Part shown: positions 7,525 to 14,714 of the stretch, one piece after another
Numbering within the stretch: the first letter of the stretch is position 1
Layout of the letters: every line of letters starts with the position of its first letter
From: Sulfuricella sp.
GTDB lineage: Bacteria > Pseudomonadota > Gammaproteobacteria > Burkholderiales > Sulfuricellaceae
Direction of reading: 5' to 3'
Length of the DNA: 64,000 nt
Assembly: GCA_041651995.1 (NCBI GenBank)
Contig: JBAZID010000002.1
Span: 62,001-126,000 of the forward strand
Notes under the pieces: generated by a model
What the model was told of the DNA's origin: nothing
The model's input: the letters and a program-made list of their open reading frames with translations, nothing else
The model's database searches: none
Made by a program: the position numbers and the translations under genes

Positions 7525-9423
7525 ATGCACATGCCGCAGCCCGCATCCATTTCTCCCGCCCGCGCTTCAGTTGTCCCGTGCGCCTGCCATGAGACTTCCT
7601 CCCATCTTGATGAGGATCATGCCGAGCTGCTGGATGTGATCCTGGCGCAGTGCAAACTGACGGCATTTTTTCAGCCCATTGTCGAATTCTCCGGCGGCCG
7701 CATTTTCGGCTACGAAGGCCTCATTCGCGGGCCCGCGGATACGCCCCTGCACGCACCGATTCATCTTTTCGCGGCGGCGGAAGCGCTCGGGCGCCTGGCG
7801 GAACTGGAGCGCCTGTGCCGCCATGTGGTTCTCGAAAGCTTTGTGGTACAGAAACTGCCCGGCCGCCTGTTCATCAATGTCAGTCCTGAATGCCTGTTGC
7901 AGCCCGATTTCCGCGAGGGTGAAACGCTGCGCCTGATCCGCCGCCTGAAGCTCAACCCCTCCCGGGTCATTATCGAACTGACTGAAAACAAGCCGTCCTA
8001 CGATTACAACCTGTTGCGCGAAGCAGCGCGGCACTACCGTGGCATGGGCTTCGAAATCGCCATCGACGACCTGGGTGAAGGGTTTTCCAGCTTGCGCCTG
8101 TGGTCGGAGCTGCGGCCCGAATACGTCAAGATAGACATGCACTTCGTCCAGGGCATCAACCACGACCCCGTCAAGCTGCAATTCGTGCGCTCGATTCAGG
8201 TGATTGCCGAAAGCATGGGTTCGCGCGTGATCGCGGAAGGCATCGAGACCCCGGCGGAGCTCAACGTGCTGAAGACCATTGGCCTGTCTTTCGGCCAGGG
8301 CTATCACATCGCGCGGCCAAACTCGGCGCCGCTGCTGCTGGCTCCGGAAGAAGTGGTGATGGCGCTCAGGCAAGGCGGGATGGTGGCCTATCCCGCGGGT
8401 ATCGCGGTGCACAAGGCTGTCACGGCCAGAAAATTGCTGACATCCGCTCCCGTGGTCAGCCCGCTCATGACAGCCGACGAGGTTTTCAGCATTTTCTCCC
8501 AGGATGCCGAGTTGAATGTGTTGCCCGTGGTGAGCCATGGCGCACCGCTTGGGCTGATCAACCGCTATCGCTTTATCGATCACTATGCCCGCCCTTACCA
8601 GCGCGAACTGCATGGCAGCAAGCCCTGTACCCGCTTCATGGATGCCCGGCCCCTGAAGGTGGATCAATCCATGAGCCTGGCGCAGGTCAGCCGCCTGATC
8701 GCGGAGGGTTCGCGGCGCCATGTCGCGGACGGCTTCATTATTACCGAGCAGGAAAATTATCTGGGTATCGGCAACATCCAGGACCTGATCCGCGAGATCA
8801 CCGAACAGCAGATCCAGTCGGCGCGCCACGCCAACCCCCTGACCCAGCTGCCGGGCAATGTGCCGATCAACGAGCATATCGAACGCCTGCTCCACAGCCG
8901 CAGTCCTTTTGTCACCTGCTATTTCGACCTCGACCATTTCAAGCCTTTCAATGACCGCTATGGTTTCCGCCGTGGCGATGACATTATTTTGCTCTGCGCC
9001 AGGGTACTCTCCGAAGCCTCCGACCCGGCGCGGGATTTCCTCGGCCACATTGGCGGCGACGACTTCGTGCTGCTGTTTCAGAGCGAGGACTGGGAGCAGC
9101 GCTGCCGCCAGATTCTGGCGTGTTTCGACCAGGAGATAGAAGCGTTGTTCGATCCGCAGGACCTCAAGGCAAGGGGCTTCCAGGGAGAAGACCGGCAGGG
9201 CAACATCCTGTTTTTCCCGCTTACCAGCCTATCCGTCGGCGCCGTCTGTGTTGCGCCGGATGAATACCGCTCACATTACGAAGTTGCGGCTGCCGCCGGT
9301 GAGGCCAAGAGACAGGCAAAAGCCCTGGCTGGCAGCGCGCTGTTCGTCGAACGGCGGCACCCCGATGCGGCAAAGCCGTATCAGCCCGCTTTTTCCCTAT
9401 CAGATCCGGGAGTGTGCAATTGA
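7525..9423 (+). CDS. EAL-CBS-GGDEF c-di-GMP signalling protein
   Basis: A 632-residue cytoplasmic protein with domain order EAL (about 35-285), CBS-like pair (about 300-430) and GGDEF (about 460-610). Phosphodiesterase motifs look intact: YEGLIR, FINVSPE, ELTEN, IDDLGEGFSSL, KIDM, AEGIET and GQGYHIARP. The GGDEF loop is GGDDF, a tolerated variant, so both activities are possible. There is no membrane segment; CBS domains suggest nucleotide sensing. I start at ATG 7525, downstream of the Pho box. The glycosyltransferase gene overlaps its last 10 bp, so the two are probably cotranscribed. The balance of the two activities cannot be told from sequence. Confidence 0.88.
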   Translation: MHMPQPASISPARASVVPCACHETSSHLDEDHAELLDVILAQCKLTAFFQPIVEFSGGRIFGYEGLIRGPADTPLHAPIHLFAAAEALGRLAELERLCRHVVLESFVVQKLPGRLFINVSPECLLQPDFREGETLRLIRRLKLNPSRVIIELTENKPSYDYNLLREAARHYRGMGFEIAIDDLGEGFSSLRLWSELRPEYVKIDMHFVQGINHDPVKLQFVRSIQVIAESMGSRVIAEGIETPAELNVLKTIGLSFGQGYHIARPNSAPLLLAPEEVVMALRQGGMVAYPAGIAVHKAVTARKLLTSAPVVSPLMTADEVFSIFSQDAELNVLPVVSHGAPLGLINRYRFIDHYARPYQRELHGSKPCTRFMDARPLKVDQSMSLAQVSRLIAEGSRRHVADGFIITEQENYLGIGNIQDLIREITEQQIQSARHANPLTQLPGNVPINEHIERLLHSRSPFVTCYFDLDHFKPFNDRYGFRRGDDIILLCARVLSEASDPARDFLGHIGGDDFVLLFQSEDWEQRCRQILACFDQEIEALFDPQDLKARGFQGEDRQGNILFFPLTSLSVGAVCVAPDEYRSHYEVAAAAGEAKRQAKALAGSALFVERRHPDAAKPYQPAFSLSDPGVCN

Positions 9424-10652
9424 AAATTCTGATGATTTCGGATGTCTATTTTCCGCGCATCAATGGTGTATCCACCTCCATCGCCACCTATCGCGAAGCA
9501 CTTGAGGAGCGCGGTCACGAGGTGCACCTGATTGCGCCGGATTACGATGGCGTCACCACGGGCAACGAGGAAGGGGTCCGCCGCATCCCCTCGCGTCATC
9601 TGCCATTTGATCCGGAAGACCGCCTGCTCAAAACGGGTGCCGCCATGGCGGAACGGGAAGCACTATATGCTGCCGATTTCGACCTGATCCACATTCAGAC
9701 TCCATTCGCCGCCCACTATCTGGGCGTAAAGCTGGCGAAAGAACTGGGTATTCCGCGCGTGGAAACCTACCACACCTATTTCGAGGAATATCTTTACCAC
9801 TACCTGCCATTCATGCCCAAGGGCGCAGCGCGTTATCTGGCGCGCAGCCTGTCGCGGCGCCAGTGTAACGACCTCGATGCGCTGGTGGTGCCATCCCATG
9901 GCATGCTGGAAGTATTGCGCGGCTATGGCATCCAGGCCCGGGCGGAAATCATTCCCACCGGCCTCCCGGCGGAGAGCTTTGTGCCCGGAGATGGCGCGGC
10001 ATTCCGCACCCTGCATGGCATTCCGCCGCAGCGCCCGGTCATGCTTTATGTGGGAAGGGTGGCATTCGAGAAAAACATCGGCTTCCTGCTGCAGGTCACG
10101 GCACGCATTCGCCAGGACATGCCAGAGGTATTGTTGCTCATCGCTGGCGAAGGCCCGGCGCTGGAGCAGCTAAAATCCCGGGCGGCACGGATGGGACTCG
10201 GCAATAACGTCCTGTTTGTCGGCTACCTCGACCGCAAAAGCGAATTGCCAGGCTGCTACCGCGCCGCCAATGTGTTCGTGTTTTCTTCCTGCACCGAAAC
10301 CCAGGGGCTGGTGCTGCTGGAGGCCATGGCGCAGGCAACGCCGGTGGTTGCCCTGGCCGAACTGGGCACCCGCGACGTGCTGCAGGAAGGGCAGGGGGCA
10401 TTGATCGCCGCTCATGAAATCGAGGATTTCGCCGCAAAAACCATGTCCCTGCTGCAAAGGGACGATGCGGCCAGGCAACTGGGCGAGCGCGGACGCGAAT
10501 ATGCCAGTGGCTGGTCAGCCGGGGCGCTGGCGGAGAAGATGCTGGATTTCTACCAGCGCACGGCGGAGCGCTACCTTGAAGTTTCCACCCGTTCACAACT
10601 TTGCGAATCAAACGTTGAATCAAATGTTTGCCTGAATACAGGGGAAGACTGA
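9414..10652 (+). CDS. GT4-family glycosyltransferase, possible phosphate-starvation glycolipid synthase
   Basis: A 412-residue GT-B glycosyltransferase. The N-terminal acceptor domain starts KILMISDVYFPRINGVSTS. The C-terminal donor domain has LYVGRVAFEKNIGFLLQ, LLIAGEGPALEQL and the EX7E-type site near SSCTETQGLVLLEAMAQATP. It resembles enzymes that glycosylate diacylglycerol (SqdX/Agt type) as well as mannosyltransferases. The GTG start at 9414 overlaps the preceding gene and follows GGGAG. Its 3' end overlaps the opposing PlcP-like gene by 82 bp. Proximity to PlcP and a Pho box favours a lipid-remodelling role; that part is inference. Confidence 0.8.
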   Translation: MQLKILMISDVYFPRINGVSTSIATYREALEERGHEVHLIAPDYDGVTTGNEEGVRRIPSRHLPFDPEDRLLKTGAAMAEREALYAADFDLIHIQTPFAAHYLGVKLAKELGIPRVETYHTYFEEYLYHYLPFMPKGAARYLARSLSRRQCNDLDALVVPSHGMLEVLRGYGIQARAEIIPTGLPAESFVPGDGAAFRTLHGIPPQRPVMLYVGRVAFEKNIGFLLQVTARIRQDMPEVLLLIAGEGPALEQLKSRAARMGLGNNVLFVGYLDRKSELPGCYRAANVFVFSSCTETQGLVLLEAMAQATPVVALAELGTRDVLQEGQGALIAAHEIEDFAAKTMSLLQRDDAARQLGERGREYASGWSAGALAEKMLDFYQRTAERYLEVSTRSQLCESNVESNVCLNTGED

Positions 10653-11461
10653 AGGCTTTCCGGGCAGCGCCCGAAATCCGGCACAAAGCTGGCTGCCGGT
10701 GATTCCGGCACCGGCAGGGGCACGGCGGCACCCCAGGCGATCAGTTCCATCCGGCCATCCATGTGTTCGATGATCGCCGTGCAGCTGTCCACCCAGTCGC
10801 CGCAGTTGAGATACACCAGGCCCCCGACATCCTTCTTCATCGGCCAGTGAATGTGGCCGCAAATCACGCCATCCAGCCCGCTTTCGCGCACGTGGTGAAT
10901 GACCGAATCCTCGAAGTCGAAAATGAAATTGACCGCGGTTTTTACCTTGCGCTTGGCGTAGCCGGCGAGTGACCAGTAGCCGGGGCGGCGCAAGGTACGG
11001 CGCAGCCACGATAGCCAGCCATTGAGGTAGACCAGCATGTTGTAGGCCATGTCGCCGAGGATGGCCACCCATTTGTGGTGGCGCGTCACCTGGTCGTAGG
11101 CGTCGCCATGCGTGAGCAGGTAGCGCTTGCCGTCGGCAGCGGTGTGGATATATTCATCCTCGATCCTGATGTCGCCGAAAGAAGTGCCGATGTATTCCCG
11201 CAGCGCCTCGTCGTGATTGCCGGGAATGAAAATCACCTTTTCGCCATGCCGCGCGCGGCGCAACAGTTTTTGCACAATGGTGTTCTGGTCGCGCGACCAG
11301 TGGATCTTTCCCCGGTTCATGGCCCAGAAATCGACGATATCGCCGATCATGAAAAGATGCTCGGACTGGTATTCGCGCAGGAAGTCGACCAGCCTGTCTG
11401 CCTGGCAGGCTGCGGTTCCCAGATGCACGTCGGAGATGAAAATGGCGCGAACCTGGGGCAT
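10571..11461 (-). CDS. PlcP/LpxH-like metallophosphoesterase
   Basis: A 296-residue calcineurin-type phosphoesterase. Metal ligand motifs run in order: SDVHLG, GDIVDFW, GNHDE, THGDAYD and GHIHWP. The middle (GYWSLAGYAKRKVKTAVNFI...FEDSVIHHVRESGLDGVICG) resembles PlcP, the phosphate-starvation phospholipase C of Sinorhizobium. Such proteins are usually annotated as UDP-2,3-diacylglucosamine hydrolase. The ATG at 11461 lies 1 bp after the upstream stop and follows AAGGA. The C-terminal 60 residues are an unusual tail that overlaps the opposing gene. LpxH-like lipid A synthesis is the alternative. Confidence 0.8.
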   Translation of the reverse strand: MPQVRAIFISDVHLGTAACQADRLVDFLREYQSEHLFMIGDIVDFWAMNRGKIHWSRDQNTIVQKLLRRARHGEKVIFIPGNHDEALREYIGTSFGDIRIEDEYIHTAADGKRYLLTHGDAYDQVTRHHKWVAILGDMAYNMLVYLNGWLSWLRRTLRRPGYWSLAGYAKRKVKTAVNFIFDFEDSVIHHVRESGLDGVICGHIHWPMKKDVGGLVYLNCGDWVDSCTAIIEHMDGRMELIAWGAAVPLPVPESPAASFVPDFGRCPESLQSSPVFRQTFDSTFDSQSCERVETSR

Positions 11462-11462
11462 T

Positions 11463-11729
11463 TCAGGATCCTTCCGGCGGCGTATCCGGTTTGGCGGGCA
11501 AACAGACCAGTTCTTCAAGCCGGTCCTTGGTCTTGGTGTAGCGATCAAGACGCCAGCTCTTCATGATGTCCATGGCCAGCTCGAAGTCATCGTAGGGCAG
11601 CTCGTACAGCCCGGCCAGGTCAAGCTTTTCCTTGTTGCATAAGGCCTGAACCAGGCCCATGAAAACGGCATTGTCCGGATCGCCCGGTTTGCTGAGCAGA
11701 CGCTGTTCAAGCTGTTTCAATATGTTCAT
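11463..11729 (-). CDS. Small protein cotranscribed with PlcP-like gene
   Basis: An 88-residue soluble protein starting MNILKQLEQRLLSKPGDPDN, rich in Leu, Asp and Glu, with no signal peptide. Its stop codon is separated by 1 bp from the next ATG, so the two genes form an operon. I do not recognise the family. A weak Pho box lies 53 bp upstream. Confidence 0.75.
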   Translation of the reverse strand: MNILKQLEQRLLSKPGDPDNAVFMGLVQALCNKEKLDLAGLYELPYDDFELAMDIMKSWRLDRYTKTKDRLEELVCLPAKPDTPPEGS

Positions 11730-11781
11730 GTGATTCTCGAAGTAAGGTATTGGCTACTTCACCAGAGTATGTCAGCGAAAC

Positions 11782-11799
11782 ATGATGGAAATATGACTC
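11782..11799 (-). promoter_or_regulatory. Weak PhoB box candidate before the PlcP operon
   Basis: Read on the minus strand, GAGTCATATTTCCATCAT holds two 7-mers that each match CTGTCAT at five of seven bases, with the correct 4-bp A/T-rich spacer. It is 53 bp before the start at 11729. Alone this would be weak; the stronger boxes nearby raise its likelihood. Confidence 0.4.
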
Positions 11800-11844
11800 A
11801 CGCAGCCAGGGGGAGTCCTTGCAATAAACCTTGAAAAAGCAGTT

Positions 11845-11973
11845 AACCACGGAGTTCACGGAGAACACGGAGTAAAAACAATAGATAGCATGATATTTGG
11901 CAATCACCCGTTGGGTGAGGTCATAAATTTCCTCAAACTGCCTTTCTCTGTGTTCTCCGTGCCCTCCGTGGTT
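11845..11973. repeat. Long inverted repeat of CACGGAG units
   Basis: AACCACGGAGTTCACGGAG plus ACACGG (from 11845) is matched in inverted orientation by the 11947-11973 arm (CTCTGTGTTCTCCGTGCCC then TCCGTGGTT). The arms are about 27 bp with three mismatches and lie about 75 bp apart. The rest of the 320-bp gap between the genes holds no gene that I can support. This looks like a dispersed palindromic repeat. Confidence 0.6.
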
Positions 11974-12052
11974 GTCGAACTGAGGTTTTTAGGATAAAGC
12001 GAGTGCGCGTGGCAGGTCCGGGCAGAGACGCCGGGCCGGGACATGCGCAGGC

Positions 12053-13285
12053 TTACAGGTCCGGAACAAACGACAGCCGGTCTTTTCTGTCATGGCAGTG
12101 CTCCCATTGCCGCACGGTATCCGATATAAGCTGTTCGAAGCGGTCATGGATAAGATTCCAGTCGATTTTTTCCGCCGTCAGGCGAGCGTTGCGCCCCATG
12201 CGCCGGGCGTCATCCACGCTGGCAACCAGCCGCTGTGCCTGGGAAATGAAGGCATGGGTGTTGTCGAAAGCCGCCCGCAGTCCGTTCTCGCCGTGGCGGA
12301 TATGCTCTCTTGCGGCGGCGCAGTCGTATGCCACCACCGGCAATCCGCTTGCCATGGCTTCGAGCACCACATTGCCAAAGGTTTCGGTAATGCTGGGGAA
12401 AAGGAACAGGTCGGCGGAAGCATAATGCTCCGCAAGATCCTCGCCCACGTGCATGCCGGCAAAGATAATGTCCGGATGCATGGCCTGGAGTTTTGCCCGC
12501 TCCGGCCCGTCGCCCACCATCACCAGCTTCATGCTCGGGCGTGCGGCCTGCATGTGGCGAAAGGCGTCGATCAGCAGAGACAGGTTCTTCTCCGCCGCGA
12601 TACGGCCGACGTAAAGCGCTACCAGACGATGCTCTCCCGCGCCCCAGGACTGGCGCAGCAGCTTGTTCCAGCGCGAGGGCTGGAACAGTTGCGTATCCAC
12701 GCCGCGAGACAGCACCTGAAGGTTCCGGATGCCCATGTCCGCCAGCTCGTGGCGCATCGCCTCCGTCGGCACCAGCGTGCAATGCGAGCGATTGTGAAAC
12801 CAGCGCAGATACGTGCCGATGGCCTTGCCCATCAAGGCTGCGCCGTAGTACTGGCTGTAGATATGGAAATTGGTATGAAAGTCGGAAATCACCGGCAGGT
12901 TCAATTGCCTTGCCGCGGCGATGGCGGACCAGCCCAGCGGGCCTTCCGTCACCACCTGAACCAGGTGCGGCCGCCGCTGCTTCCACAGGGCAAGCAATGC
13001 CGCCTTGGCCGGCAAGCCCATGCGGAGATCCTGGTAACGCGGCACCGGCACGCTGCGCACCAGCACCTCATCAAAAGAAGCGGTCGAGGTGCCTTGATCC
13101 TCATGGCTTTGTTGCGGGCGAATCAGCTGGACCTGGTGATAGCGGCTGATCAGCCCCTGCACCATGTGCCGGGCGGTCATCGCCACACCGTTCACCTCGG
13201 GCGGATAGGTTTCGGTCACCACCGCGATGCGCAGTGATGGGCCGGAGCGCGGCGGGTTAAACAGCAAATGTGGAAGGTCTTGCAT
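12053..13285 (-). CDS. GT4-family glycosyltransferase under a Pho box
   Basis: A 410-residue GT-B glycosyltransferase starting MQDLPHLLFNPP. The N-terminal domain has RIAVVTETYPPEVNGVAMTA. The donor half has LYVGRIAAEKNLSLLIDAF, MVGDGPERAKLQ and the acidic site SITETFGNVVLEAMASGLP. The pattern is close to SqdX/MGD-like and PimB-like enzymes, which act on lipid acceptors. The ATG at 13285 follows AGGA; the longer frame uses TTG. A tandem Pho box is 55 bp upstream. I infer replacement glycolipid synthesis when phosphate is short; a cell-wall glycan role is the alternative. Confidence 0.82.
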   Translation of the reverse strand: MQDLPHLLFNPPRSGPSLRIAVVTETYPPEVNGVAMTARHMVQGLISRYHQVQLIRPQQSHEDQGTSTASFDEVLVRSVPVPRYQDLRMGLPAKAALLALWKQRRPHLVQVVTEGPLGWSAIAAARQLNLPVISDFHTNFHIYSQYYGAALMGKAIGTYLRWFHNRSHCTLVPTEAMRHELADMGIRNLQVLSRGVDTQLFQPSRWNKLLRQSWGAGEHRLVALYVGRIAAEKNLSLLIDAFRHMQAARPSMKLVMVGDGPERAKLQAMHPDIIFAGMHVGEDLAEHYASADLFLFPSITETFGNVVLEAMASGLPVVAYDCAAAREHIRHGENGLRAAFDNTHAFISQAQRLVASVDDARRMGRNARLTAEKIDWNLIHDRFEQLISDTVRQWEHCHDRKDRLSFVPDL

Positions 13286-13339
13286 GCCGGAATCCTGTAG
13301 CAATAATCCGGCACTGTGCTCCGGCAAGAAGAAAATTTG

Positions 13340-13368
13340 ATGACCGGAGCATGATGTTTAGGTGACAG
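13340..13368 (-). promoter_or_regulatory. PhoB box candidate, three half-sites
   Basis: Read on the minus strand the order is CTGTCAC, CTAA, ACATCAT, GCTC, CGGTCAT. These are three 7-mers at exact 11-bp intervals, matching the consensus CTGTCAT at 6, 5 and 6 positions. It points to the glycosyltransferase at 13285. Confidence 0.65.
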
Positions 13369-13395
13369 CGTTCCTTCCTGAACTACCCCTCCGCA

Positions 13396-13435
13396 CTGTC
13401 AATCGCATGTAATGGTACGGTCATAAAACGATTAC
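13396..13435 (+). promoter_or_regulatory. Tandem PhoB box candidate, four half-sites
   Basis: On the plus strand the order is CTGTCAA, TCGC, ATGTAAT, GGTA, CGGTCAT, AAAA, CGATTAC. Four 7-mers sit at exact 11-bp spacing, and the last pair matches the 20-bp E. coli consensus at 16 positions. It lies 61 bp before exbD, facing the TonB operon and back to back with the box serving the divergent glycosyltransferase. Confidence 0.75.
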
Positions 13436-13496
13436 ATGGATCACTTTTTAATGTAACAAGCCCTGCCGATAATCGCCCCTTTTTGGCAGGAGCTGC

Positions 13497-13910
13497 ATGA
13501 TGGTTGTTTTTGATGAAGAGCCGCGGCAACGCACACACATCGAAATCATCCCGATGATTGACGTCATGATGTTCCTGATGGTTTTCTTCGTGATGATCAG
13601 CCTGAATGTCATTCCTGTTTCCGGACTGAAAACCCAGCTCCCGCAGGCTCAAGCCGCACAGCGGCTCGATCTGGTCAAACATCTCGTCATTACCATAGGC
13701 GGCGAAGGCGAAATCGAGGTGGAAGGGAAACGCTATCCCTCGGGTGGTCTGCCTGCCGTGCTGCGCCAGCAAATGCAGCTTCATCCGAAACTCGACGTGG
13801 TGCTCAATGGCGATAAAACTGCCCGCGTCGATGATCTGGTTCGGGTCATGGACATGGTGCGCAAGGTTGGCGTGCAGCATGTCGCCATCGCAGCCAGGCA
13901 CACGCAGTAG
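13497..13910 (+). CDS. exbD: ExbD/TolR-type proton channel subunit
   Basis: A 137-residue inner-membrane protein with one N-terminal helix (about 20-40, IPMIDVMMFLMVFFVMI) and a periplasmic domain. The conserved proton-carrying Asp is in PMIDVMMF. It powers TonB together with ExbB. The ATG follows AGGAG. It is first in a five-gene operon with tonB, a receptor, exbB and a secreted phosphoesterase. The N-terminus is slightly longer in charged residues (FDEEPRQRTHIEI), normal for the family. Confidence 0.92.
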   Translation: MMVVFDEEPRQRTHIEIIPMIDVMMFLMVFFVMISLNVIPVSGLKTQLPQAQAAQRLDLVKHLVITIGGEGEIEVEGKRYPSGGLPAVLRQQMQLHPKLDVVLNGDKTARVDDLVRVMDMVRKVGVQHVAIAARHTQ

Positions 13911-13923
13911 AGCCGGTAAACCC

Positions 13924-14673
13924 ATGGAACCCATTTTTACTCTCGGTTTCCTGGCTAGCGCCATGACGCCATCGAATACCGGCTGCGAGCAATTCTGCAC
14001 CCGGGCGTTTCGCCATCGTGACCGGATCGCCACGGCAGGAACAGCCATCTCCGGCATCATTCTGTTTCTGGCGCTGCAATTTCTCTCTCTCGCGCCGGCA
14101 GACCGTGAGCCGGAGCCGATGACCATTGAGCTGGCCGACATTCCACTGCCGAAAGAGATACCTGAGCCTGTTCCAGAAAAACCATTGCCGCCGCCACCCA
14201 AGGCGGTCGTGCCGCCCAAACCCCAGGCACCGCAACCGGCGCCGCAAGTCAAACCCGTCCCGGCAATGGCGGATCCGGCGCCGTCCCTCCCTGTTCAGCC
14301 GCAGCAACTCCCCAGGCCGGTAGAGCCGCCGAAAACAGTGGAGCCGCCAGTGCCGCCCCAGGCGCCACGCAGTAACCCTGCTGCCGAGAGCGCTTACCAG
14401 GCGCTGGCCAGGTCCGAGATCGACAAACAGAAACGCTACCCCGAAGAAGCCCAGCAACTGGGCATGACCGGAACCGTATTGGTGAGCTATTCAATTGCGC
14501 GTGACGGCCACTTGCTGCACGCCGAAATTGCGCAATCAAGCGGCTTCAAACTGCTTGACCAGGCTGCGCTGCAAGCGGTGCAGCGCACCCGTTTCGAGGC
14601 GATGCCGGCGGATGCCTGGATCGGCATCAAGGAGCAGAGTTTTCGCACCCGCATCGCCTTTACGCTTGATTAA
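13924..14673 (+). CDS. tonB: TonB energy transducer
   Basis: A 249-residue protein with a cytoplasmic N-terminus and one membrane helix (about 37-56, GTAISGIILFLALQFLSL). A long Pro-Glu-Lys-rich periplasmic spacer follows (about 65-150). The C-terminal domain (about 165-249) has the family features RYPEEAQQLGMTGTVLVSYS and SSGFKLLDQAALQAV. It carries the proton-motive signal to outer-membrane receptors. The ATG at 13924 is 14 bp after exbD. Being in the same operon as its own receptor, it is probably dedicated to it. Confidence 0.93.
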   Translation: MEPIFTLGFLASAMTPSNTGCEQFCTRAFRHRDRIATAGTAISGIILFLALQFLSLAPADREPEPMTIELADIPLPKEIPEPVPEKPLPPPPKAVVPPKPQAPQPAPQVKPVPAMADPAPSLPVQPQQLPRPVEPPKTVEPPVPPQAPRSNPAAESAYQALARSEIDKQKRYPEEAQQLGMTGTVLVSYSIARDGHLLHAEIAQSSGFKLLDQAALQAVQRTRFEAMPADAWIGIKEQSFRTRIAFTLD

Positions 14674-14714
14674 CCCGTTTTAAAAATTTGTCATAAAACC
14701 TTAAGGAGAGAAAA

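Noticed and set aside
7567..9048. 493-codon open frame on the minus strand
   Set aside because: It lies opposite the EAL-CBS-GGDEF gene; its translation is Gln/His/Arg-rich with no motif, typical of the shadow frame of a GC-rich gene.
11707..11907. 66-codon frame upstream of the PlcP operon
   Set aside because: It runs through the Pho-box region and the CACGGAG repeat, and the translation is low complexity with no family.
12092..13237. 381-codon open frame opposite the second glycosyltransferase
   Set aside because: His/Gln-rich shadow translation; the minus-strand gene has full GT4 motifs and a start with a ribosome site.
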